Origin: Pseudonocardia petroleophila
Lineage (GTDB): Bacteria > Actinomycetota > Actinomycetes > Mycobacteriales > Pseudonocardiaceae
Reading direction: 5' to 3'
Assembly: GCF_014235185.1 (NCBI RefSeq)
Contig: NZ_CP060131.1
Coordinates: 69,501-133,500, forward strand
DNA: 64,000 nucleotides
Under the pieces are notes generated by a model that saw nothing but the letters and a program-made list of their open reading frames with translations, did not search any database and had not been told where the DNA came from. The position numbers and the translations under genes were made by a program. Positions 28,350-35,640 of this stretch are shown piece after piece; the stretch's first letter is position 1; each line of letters starts with the position of its first letter.

Positions 28350-29861
28350 TCATGCCAATTCGGGATCAACGGTCAGCGTGCCACGGGCGAACGTCGCGAG
28401 GATGCGCTGGTGGGTCTGGCGTGGCAGGTGCCGGTTGCCGGGCTCGCCGAACGGCGTCCCCGGACGCGCCGGGGCCTCGCCCAGGAGCCGGCCGAGCCCC
28501 GGGCGGGAGACCATCAGTAGCCCGTGGGTGGCGCGGGTACACGTGACGGCGAGCCGTCCGAAGGCGGAGTTGAACTCGTCGAGCTGCGCGGCGCCGGTCA
28601 GCGGGTGGATCGCGACCGTGATGCCGTTCGTCTGCCCCTGCCACGAGTCCACCGTGGACGCCACGAGTTCGGTATCGCTACACGCGTGCTTCGCCCGCAA
28701 CCGCTCGACGACGTTGGTCGCGTCGTCCACTGCCTGGTTTCGGGTCGCCAGGACCGCGATCAGCGGGTCTCCGGCGCCGTCCCCGGGGCACGCCGTCAGC
28801 GTGGTTCCGGTCGGGGACCCGGCGTCGTCGTACTGCGCGTACTCAAGCGCGAACCCGGACGACAACAGCTCGTCCAGGAGCGACTCGACCACTCCCATCA
28901 GTGGGAGGTCGATGTCGGCAGCTTCGGCGTCAGGCAGACCCTCGACCTCCAGCAGCGTCGGCACGCCGGTGCCGACCTGACGCCAGATCGCGGCCGCCGG
29001 CCCGGACAGCCCGTCAGCGACGAGCGCCCGGTCACCCGGCGCGGCGACGCAGTGCAGCTCGCCCCACTCCGGATAGAAGGCCCGCCAGAGGTCGAGGTGG
29101 CCCGCCGCCGGCCGCCAGACCGCGGGGAGTTCGACGGCCCAAGTGCGCTCGTCGGCGTCGAACGCGGTCGGCCACGCGCGGTAGGGGTTGAACCCCGGGT
29201 CGCCCCGCCACGGGTTCGTGCCGATCTCCATCGGCGGGAGCTGCCCGACGTCGCCGACCCCGACCGTGACTGGAGCCGCCTTCGCGACCTTGTCGAATAG
29301 GTGGTGGGGAAGCTGCCACGCTTCGTCGACGAACAGGACGTCGAACGGCGAACGGCCGTGATGCGCGGCACCGAGGTGATCGGTCAGCCGTCTGAGCTCC
29401 CCGATCGCTCCCAGCTTGTGAGAGGTCGAGATGATCACCTCTGCCTCGTGCGGGATGTCCGACGTCGTGGTGACCACGGTCGCGCACACAAGAGCGTCCT
29501 CGGGGACATCGTCGTACCTGTCCTTGGAGACGAACAGGCACACCCGGTCCTTCCCGAGCGTTCGCCCCAACGCGGTCGCCAGCGGGTGGATCTGCTTGTT
29601 GGTGAACGCGACGATCGCCACCCGTGTGCAGCTCGGATGTGCGACGGCGTCGCCCACCAGCCGCTTGAGCACGAAAGACTTCCCGGCGCCGGCCGCCGCT
29701 TTGAGCAGGATCCGGTCAACCGGCGCCGTGCCCGAAAGGGCGTCCCGCAGGACCCCTGTCGCCTTCTCGGCGACCGCTGCGTTTCCTCCGGCCGCCCGGG
29801 CGTGATGGACCCCGCCAGTTCCGGTGTCCTGGCCGCCCGGTTGGACGAACTCGATCGTCAC
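28350..29861 (-). CDS. SF1 (UvrD/RecD-like) DNA helicase
   Basis: A 503-aa protein from GTG 29861, four bases after the upstream stop. Walker A is KAAAGAGKS (54-62), Walker B VLFVDEAW (175-182), motif III GDVGQLPP (203-210), motif V STVDSWQGQT and motif VI VTCTRATHGLL near the C-terminus, the usual order for SF1 DNA helicases. It is short, with few accessory domains. Coupling to an AddB/Cas4-like nuclease gene suggests a helicase-nuclease pair acting on DNA ends, inside an operon with mod and res. A role as a defence motor is inferred. Confidence 0.82.
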   Translation of the reverse strand: MTIEFVQPGGQDTGTGGVHHARAAGGNAAVAEKATGVLRDALSGTAPVDRILLKAAAGAGKSFVLKRLVGDAVAHPSCTRVAIVAFTNKQIHPLATALGRTLGKDRVCLFVSKDRYDDVPEDALVCATVVTTTSDIPHEAEVIISTSHKLGAIGELRRLTDHLGAAHHGRSPFDVLFVDEAWQLPHHLFDKVAKAAPVTVGVGDVGQLPPMEIGTNPWRGDPGFNPYRAWPTAFDADERTWAVELPAVWRPAAGHLDLWRAFYPEWGELHCVAAPGDRALVADGLSGPAAAIWRQVGTGVPTLLEVEGLPDAEAADIDLPLMGVVESLLDELLSSGFALEYAQYDDAGSPTGTTLTACPGDGAGDPLIAVLATRNQAVDDATNVVERLRAKHACSDTELVASTVDSWQGQTNGITVAIHPLTGAAQLDEFNSAFGRLAVTCTRATHGLLMVSRPGLGRLLGEAPARPGTPFGEPGNRHLPRQTHQRILATFARGTLTVDPELA

Positions 29862-29865
29862 GACG

Positions 29866-32592
29866 TCACTCCAGATCGTCCATGGTCACGTCGTCGGGTG
29901 GCGCTGTCGGGGGCTCGGCCGTCGCGTCCCCGGTAGGAGCTCCGGCCGGACCGACCTCGAACGCGTCACCGTCGACGACCGGTGGCCACACCTGCGGATT
30001 GAGCTCGCCGTTGGCGCGACGCACGGCGAGCTGGTCGGACCAGTCGGCCTCGGCGTCTTCGTGAGGTCGGCAGCAGTACTGGTGGGCGTCGGGGTCGCTC
30101 GCGTACGAGTCGGGCTCGCAGGTCACCTTGGGCGCCGACACGTCGTCAGCCTTCGGCCGGCCGACGTTGAGCGCTGTGTTCTTCTTCAGATCGGAGAACC
30201 ATGCGAAGTCCGCGACGATCAGCCGGTCACCCACCGACACCGTCGGGACCGTCGCGGGGGCCCAGCGCAGGCGGCGCGGCGCGTTGACGTCACCCGCAGA
30301 CGAGAGCGGACCGATCGACAACCCAACGAACTTGAAGCTGCCCTTCTGCGCAGTCATGGCGATAGCCGGGTGCTCGACGCACGGCTCGTCGTTGACGTGC
30401 AGGAGCACGATCCTGGACCCGTCCCCGATCCGGCGCGACGCGACATCCAGGACGAGTGGATCCGCCCGGACGACGGTTGCGATGGCGATTTCCCGCACGC
30501 TCGCGTCGGTGGCGAGGTCGTTGGCCACCTGCGGGTTCGCCAGCGCGAGCAGCTGGCTGTGGCACCGGCCGTCGCTCTCGATCACGGGCACGAGCGAGTT
30601 GCGCCAGTGGCGGTAGGTCCGCCCGAACCGCACGAGGTCAGACGCGTGCAGCTCCAGACGGCGCCGCCACACCGCCTGGGCGTCGCCTTCGATCGCCCGA
30701 TGTACCTCACGAAGCGTCGAGTCCGGGACGGTGTCCAGCACGTCCAGGGCTCGTTCGAGGATCGCGGACTTGTACTGGAGTTCCTCGGTGACGAGCTCGG
30801 CGTACCTCTCCGGATCGGCGGGGCCCTCCCCCGACCCGCGGCGACGCGACCGCGTTCCCGCCAGAGCCCGGTGGATCGCGTCCGACCGCCGGTTCGTCAG
30901 CCGTGCGCCTGGTGAGTGTTCCGAGGACTCGATGTCGTCCTCGAACGGCCTGGGGTCGACCGGACCGGGTTCGCCCCACGCCACCAGGTAGTCCAGGCGC
31001 AGAGAGGCGATGGAGGGCCCCCCGGCGATCAGGTGGCGTGCCAGCACCGCCCGGACGTCGACGATCGGCGACCGGAGGGTGAGCGCGCGGGCGCGGTCCT
31101 CCTCCAGTAGGAAAGACACCGCTGTTCGGTCGGACTCGGTCAGCCGAGGCGGGATCTGCGCCGGCTCGCCGTTGAACGTCAACGGCTCCCGGCCCGCAGA
31201 TCGATCTTGCTCCCAACGCAGCCGGCTGAGCTCGATGCCAGCCAGGTTGTCGGCGATCGAGGCGAGGATGTCGGCGGTCGACTTGTCGGCTACGGCGAGG
31301 TGGATCGGGCCGGGTGCCTCTCTATTGGTTCTGCGTTGCTCAGCCATCGCCTTCGCCAGGTCTGCTCCGAGCAGGCGCATCACGTCGCGGCGCGTCTGCG
31401 GAGACTGAGGGTCATCGAAGACGGTGACCTGCCACGGACCGCGGCCCTGTGCCGTGATTCGCTGCAGGGCGATCCCGTGGAGGCCGAGCGCGGCGGCGTC
31501 GGACTTGGCGACGACGACGTTGACGGTGCCGGCCTGGCCCGCCTGGTCGGTGCGCCTCTGCCCGGTCAGCCGGCCTACACCGTCGAGAGTCGCCTTCACG
31601 TTGGCGACCACGGACGCCGGCGCCGTGCCGGCCGCGCCCGTCCCGTCGACCAGGCCGACGACCTGGCCACGCACGTCAACTGGAACGCCCAGCTCGACCA
31701 GCAGGTCGGCCGGCTCATCCGAGGTGCGGAGCTCGTGGCGGCAGTAGGAGAACAGCGTGCACGTCGTGCAGGTCGCCGGGTCGAACGTCGCCTGAAGGTG
31801 AGCGACGAAGGCCGAGACGCTCGTGACGGCGTCGTAGGGCGCCTCCGCGGCCTCGCGTCGTCGCTCCGCGACCCGCATCCGCACCTCGGCCCGGTGGTCG
31901 TCGAGCGACTCAACCAGAGCCTCGGGCTGCAGGAACGCGTTGCGCGGCGCGGCCAGAACTCCGTGGGAGTGGACCGCCATGTCACGCGGCAGGCGAGACC
32001 AGGCCGCCGCGGACTCGGCACCGAGCGCGACCTGGAGGAAGCCCTTGAGCAGTCGTGTGTCCTCGATGCGTGAGCGGACCCGCTCGTAGTCCTTGGCGTC
32101 TCCGACGATCAGCCAGGACCCATCATCCTCGCCTGCCTTCGGCGCGACCACGGCGAAGTCGGGCTTGACCTCGGTGGCGGGGCTCTCCTCGAAACCGACG
32201 AACGGGACTGCGAGCCCATGGATCAGCGTTGCCGCCCCGTTCGCCGTCGCTCGCTCATGTGCTGCGACGAGCAGGGCTGCGGTCCGGTCAACGCTCACGT
32301 GCGCGTTGACAGTCACGACCTCGGTGGGACGGTTCAGGGCCAGCCGTCCCACCGTGGTCGTCGCGACCTCGCTCGCGAACTTCGGACTGCGCACGAGGCG
32401 CTCAAAGGTCATCGCCCGCATCCACCGAGCTTCGGGGATGCGACCCGAATCGTCCGCGAAACCGATGTCAGTAGCGAGCTTCCGGCGCGTCCGTCCGACG
32501 ACGAGCGGGTCGGTGCCGCGGAAGCGCGCGCAGGCAGCGTGTGCGGACGCGGCGACGGCGCTCGACGCGCCCCCGGGCGACGCACCACTCAT
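29866..32592 (-). CDS. Cas4/AddB-like Fe-S PD-(D/E)XK nuclease, large
   Basis: A 908-aa protein, first gene of the five-gene operon, from ATG 32592 with GAGGGG upstream. Residues 140-170 show a RecB-type nuclease core (KPDFAVV, then WLIVGDAKDYE: D145 and D165-x-K167). One cysteine near the N-terminus (C21) plus C275-x2-C278-x5-C284 reproduces the four-cysteine 4Fe-4S staple of Cas4 and AddB nucleases. The remaining roughly 600 residues are of no family I know and end in a second Cys/His-rich patch (near EPDSYASDPDAHQYCC) and an acidic tail. It probably cuts or resects DNA together with the SF1 helicase. Confidence 0.72.
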   Translation of the reverse strand: MSGASPGGASSAVAASAHAACARFRGTDPLVVGRTRRKLATDIGFADDSGRIPEARWMRAMTFERLVRSPKFASEVATTTVGRLALNRPTEVVTVNAHVSVDRTAALLVAAHERATANGAATLIHGLAVPFVGFEESPATEVKPDFAVVAPKAGEDDGSWLIVGDAKDYERVRSRIEDTRLLKGFLQVALGAESAAAWSRLPRDMAVHSHGVLAAPRNAFLQPEALVESLDDHRAEVRMRVAERRREAAEAPYDAVTSVSAFVAHLQATFDPATCTTCTLFSYCRHELRTSDEPADLLVELGVPVDVRGQVVGLVDGTGAAGTAPASVVANVKATLDGVGRLTGQRRTDQAGQAGTVNVVVAKSDAAALGLHGIALQRITAQGRGPWQVTVFDDPQSPQTRRDVMRLLGADLAKAMAEQRRTNREAPGPIHLAVADKSTADILASIADNLAGIELSRLRWEQDRSAGREPLTFNGEPAQIPPRLTESDRTAVSFLLEEDRARALTLRSPIVDVRAVLARHLIAGGPSIASLRLDYLVAWGEPGPVDPRPFEDDIESSEHSPGARLTNRRSDAIHRALAGTRSRRRGSGEGPADPERYAELVTEELQYKSAILERALDVLDTVPDSTLREVHRAIEGDAQAVWRRRLELHASDLVRFGRTYRHWRNSLVPVIESDGRCHSQLLALANPQVANDLATDASVREIAIATVVRADPLVLDVASRRIGDGSRIVLLHVNDEPCVEHPAIAMTAQKGSFKFVGLSIGPLSSAGDVNAPRRLRWAPATVPTVSVGDRLIVADFAWFSDLKKNTALNVGRPKADDVSAPKVTCEPDSYASDPDAHQYCCRPHEDAEADWSDQLAVRRANGELNPQVWPPVVDGDAFEVGPAGAPTGDATAEPPTAPPDDVTMDDLE

Positions 32593-32913
32593 GCCGAACC
32601 CCTCGGCCCGCTGTCTCGTCGCGACCAGTCGTCGATAGTCATACGGCCCCCCAGCACGTGCGCTTCGTCACGCCAGACTAGTGAGGACCTCTGACGGGCT
32701 GTGATCGGGCCACTCGATTGAGTGACAGCTACGTGCGGTATCCGTAGTCAGTCGGGCGCAGATGACGGCGGCCGACGTGGAGATGGCCGGTAGACGTTGC
32801 GCCCGCAGGGCGGGCGCCGGCCCCTCCACTCGGGAGGGTCGGGGGCTCAGACGAGGCCCCTGATCCCTCGCCGTCCGCTCAGCAATGTCGGGGATCGGCA
32901 GCACACTGGCGTC

Positions 32914-33423
32914 ATGGACCCTGCGCTGAACGGGCTGGTGGACGCCGTGGAGGCCGGCGCGGTCGAGCTGGCCGACGAGATGCTGCGGCGGTCGGGCGCG
33001 GTGTGCCCGCCGACGGTGCACCTGCTGTTCAAGCACCTCCCCCAGCCGTACATCGCGAGCGTGACTACCCGGCCGTTCCGGCGCGGCAGCGACGCGGCCG
33101 CGGCGGTAGCGGCGCTCGGGTTGCTGCCGTCCGTCGTGCACGCGACACGGCTGGTCGTGGTGTGGGAGTACTCCGACCTGTGCGCGGCTCTGGACCTGCC
33201 CGACTGGCGAGAGGGCCGGTACCCGCTCGGGCTGGTGGTGCTCGATACCGACCTGGCCGAGCACGTCGTGCGCTGGCACCCGTTACGGATGCGCACGGAC
33301 GCCACCTCGGACCCGATCCCGGTCACGGCGTCGATCTGGCCGGAGTGGGGCGAGGTGGTCCGGCATCCGACTCGGGCGACCGCACGACCAGATTGCGCAG
33401 CTCATCCCGCTAGGAGCTCGTGA
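32914..33423 (+). pseudogene. Truncated copy of the 201-aa repeat gene
   Basis: A 169-codon frame from ATG 32914. About 150 residues are almost identical to the protein at 35025 (from LNGLVDAVEAGAVELADEML to the IWPEWG region). It then runs into unrelated low-quality sequence and lacks the last 45 or so residues of the intact copy. The upstream DNA is also duplicated but has a one-base deletion. It is most likely a broken duplicate. Confidence 0.6.
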
Positions 33424-33881
33424 TACCGGCGCAGCGACCAGCACCACCAACCCGGCCGACGCCACGACGCTCCGTCGTGAAGGCTGCAGTGCAGGCGTGG
33501 TCGGCACCAGGCACTCCGAGGTTCCGACGGGTTGCGCCGCGGTTCTCCCACTGCTCGTACTCGGCGGGTAGCGCCGGGTGTAACGCGGCATTCAGATCGG
33601 CTTCGTCCCAGCCGCACTTCGTCCGCAGATCTCGGCGATCGCAGGGAGCTGGTCGTCACGCTGAGGCGCACTGCGCGGACCAGGACCTCGACGTCCGTCT
33701 CGCACCGGCCAGGAGCTACGCGGCGACCTCAAGAGAGGCGATTGACTGGCTACGGCTGGCATGGCACTCTCACGACGTCCCACCGGCGGTCCGGTGGTCG
33801 ACGCTCCAGCAGGTCGAACTTTGGCATGCTGGTAGATAACTTCATGATCGATCTGGGCACATGACTCCATAGGGGAGAAGT
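33424..33881 (-). other. Region with a possibly decayed minus-strand gene
   Basis: No intact gene. On the minus strand, protein-like pieces occur in different frames (RDDQLPAIAEICGR in one, CGWDEADLNAALHPALPAEY and EQWENRGA in another). This suggests a small gene inactivated by frameshifts just beyond the end of the truncated duplicate. I do not recognise it. Confidence 0.3.
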
Positions 33882-34001
33882 GTGCCCTTCATCGTATCCG
33901 GACCGGAACCTGCGCCGCAGGTTCCGGTCCTTTTTTGTGCCCGAAACAGAAAAGAGCGAAGGAGATCACCATGCGAGAACTTTGGGAAGACCCCGATCTG
34001 A
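33882..34001 (+). promoter_or_regulatory. Leader ORF spanning an intrinsic terminator
   Basis: A GTG at 33882 with AGGGGAG upstream opens a 39-codon frame (MPFIVSGPEPAPQVPVLFCA...) that runs through a perfect terminator hairpin and overlaps the start of the next gene at 33971. The layout is that of a ribosome-dependent attenuator. The peptide is proline-rich just where it crosses the hairpin. Translation has not been shown; the claim rests on geometry. Confidence 0.4.
33900..33936 (+). terminator. Textbook intrinsic terminator / attenuator hairpin
   Basis: Two perfectly complementary 14-base arms (33900-33913 and 33917-33930) enclose a GCC loop and are followed by six T residues (33931-33936). 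Such T-tailed hairpins are uncommon in this GC-rich window. It lies only 35 bases before the ATG at 33971, so it could switch that gene off unless antiterminated. Confidence 0.85.
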
Positions 34002-34267
34002 AACGGCGTCCATCCAGGATGGACACTCGATACTCGACAGGCGGATCGAATTGGAAGGGCGAGGGTTGGCGACTCTCGAAAGAAGGGCCTATCGATGTAG
34101 CGCATGAAGCAGTACGCGCCTGCAGAGCCCCCGACCGACGCAGCGGCGCACGACGGCGCGGTCGACCTCCATGGACTCGGAGTGAGCCGCACACGGAAGT
34201 CGGCGAGGCTGATCTCGCACTGCTGCGCGCTAGGTCCAATCGGATCCGAGCGTTGAAGCTCAGGTGA
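33971..34267 (+). CDS. Small hypothetical protein behind the attenuator
   Basis: A 98-aa ORF starting at ATG 33971 with GAAGGAG seven bases upstream. It is hydrophilic, with Trp and charged residues at the N-terminus (MRELWEDPDLKRRPSRMDTR) and an Arg-rich C-terminal half. No family is recognised. Its expression is probably controlled by the terminator hairpin immediately upstream. Base composition is lower in GC than the transfer operon. Confidence 0.5.
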   Translation: MRELWEDPDLKRRPSRMDTRYSTGGSNWKGEGWRLSKEGPIDVAHEAVRACRAPDRRSGARRRGRPPWTRSEPHTEVGEADLALLRARSNRIRALKLR

Positions 34268-34334
34268 GCTGCAGCGCGACCCATTGAGTCATTTTCAGCT
34301 ATTCTCAAACCGACACGCACAAGCAGGAGGAAAG

Positions 34335-34646
34335 ATGCCTGAAGTTCCACCGACTCAAGGTCTGTACTATACCGTAAAAGACTCGCCGCTCGGGCCGGAG
34401 GGGACGGTCAATAAGTACGCAGGCCTGATCCTCATTCCCTATCGCGATGCCGCAGGCGACTTTCGCGTTGGTTCGGTGAACACTGAATTCGTGAAGCTGC
34501 CACAGCAGGAGCAGCCTTTGCTGTCCTACCTGATTGAACATGGGCTCAAACTCTGGATGCACGCGCCTGAGGTCAAGGCCCGGCGCCCGAGCCTGATCAG
34601 TCCGGCCTCGATCCTCGGTTCGGACACGCCGACAAGGCAGGCGTAG
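34335..34646 (+). CDS. Small hypothetical protein
   Basis: A 103-aa protein from ATG 34335 with a strong GGAGGA ribosome binding site. The sequence (MPEVPPTQGLYYTVKDSPLG, then KYAGLILIPYRDAAGDFRVG) looks like a compact beta-rich soluble domain with no membrane segment. It follows the 98-aa gene on the same strand and may be co-transcribed. I do not recognise it. Confidence 0.6.
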   Translation: MPEVPPTQGLYYTVKDSPLGPEGTVNKYAGLILIPYRDAAGDFRVGSVNTEFVKLPQQEQPLLSYLIEHGLKLWMHAPEVKARRPSLISPASILGSDTPTRQA

Positions 34647-35024
34647 GAAGGTACGACGGCAGCCCGGAATGGCCTCCTGACAAAGGTGGCCCCACCGTCG
34701 ATCGGGCGTGCTCAGCAATGCCGCGCCGTCGTCGGGGCCGCAAGGCGCGCTGGTGGCGGCGGGCGCGGGGCATGCTGTTCGCCTCGTGCTCGTCGTTGCC
34801 GGCGCACTCGTGCCTTGCCGCCCCTGCGGCGGTATGGCAACCCTTCAGGGCGACCGATCGACGGTGGAGCCGCCCACCCACATACCCCCGCCACCTGCCT
34901 ACCGCAGCGGGCGCGGGTCGGGCCCCCTTCTTCATCGGAGTGAGGGCCGGGGGTTCGGGGGCGGGGCCCCTGAGTGCTCTTGGTCCACTCGGGATTGTCA
35001 GGGGTCGGCCGCACACTGGCCGTC
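34647..35024. other. Gap upstream of the 201-aa repeat gene
   Basis: About 380 bases without a convincing gene. The last 50 bases are the duplicated leader shared with 32.88 kb and, more weakly, 22.52 kb. The frame of the gene at 35025 stays open to 34974, so an upstream start (TTG before SGVGRTLAV) is possible. Confidence 0.35.
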
Positions 35025-35630
35025 ATGGATCATGCGCTGGACGGGCTGGTGGACGCTGTGGAGGCCGGCGCGGTCGAGCTGGCCGACGAGATGCTGCGGC
35101 GGTCGGGCGCGGTATGTCCGCCGACGGTGCACCTGCTGTTCAAGCACCTCCCCCAGCCGTACATCGCGAGCGTGACTACCCGGCCGTTCCGCCGTGGCAG
35201 CGACGCGGCCGCGGCGGTAGCGGCGCTCGGGTTGCTGCCGTCCGTCGTGCACGCGACGCGGCTCATCGTGGTGTGGGAGTACTCCGACCTGTGCGCGGCT
35301 CTGGACCTGCCCGACTGGCGAGAGGGCCGGTACCCGCTCGGGCTGGTGGTAGTCGATGCCGACCTGGCCGAGCACGTCGTGCACTGGCACCCGTTCCGGA
35401 TGCGCACCGATGCCGCCTCCGATCCGGCTGTTCCGATCCCGGTCACGGCATCAATCTGGCCGGAGTGGGGCGCGGAGGTCCGACATCCGGGCGGGGACCT
35501 GCCGGCGTCGGTCGCCGAGCTGCTGGCGGTGTGGCGGGAGCTGCGGCGCGGCGACGTCGCGGCGACCCGGGCCGAGCTGGAGGCGGCCGGGTTCGTCGTC
35601 AACTGGGTCTCGGACCTCGCCCGGCGCTGA
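35025..35630 (+). CDS. Conserved hypothetical protein, duplicated in the element
   Basis: A 201-aa soluble alpha/beta protein (MDHALDGLVDAVEAGAVELADEM..., ATRLIVVWEYSDLCAALDLP). It is the intact member of a three-copy set: a truncated near-identical copy at 32914 and a decayed one at 22524. It ends 10 bases before the convergent relaxase stop. No family is recognised. An alternative start about 33 bases upstream would add SGVGRTLAV, a segment that is also conserved in the decayed copy. Confidence 0.65.
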   Translation: MDHALDGLVDAVEAGAVELADEMLRRSGAVCPPTVHLLFKHLPQPYIASVTTRPFRRGSDAAAAVAALGLLPSVVHATRLIVVWEYSDLCAALDLPDWREGRYPLGLVVVDADLAEHVVHWHPFRMRTDAASDPAVPIPVTASIWPEWGAEVRHPGGDLPASVAELLAVWRELRRGDVAATRAELEAAGFVVNWVSDLARR

Positions 35631-35640
35631 TCGGCCCAGG

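Noticed and set aside
22795..32592. Assignment of the five-gene operon to BREX or DISARM
   Set aside because: No PglZ, BrxC/BrxL or DrmA/DrmB/DrmC-type proteins; only Mod/Res and helicase-nuclease parts are present.
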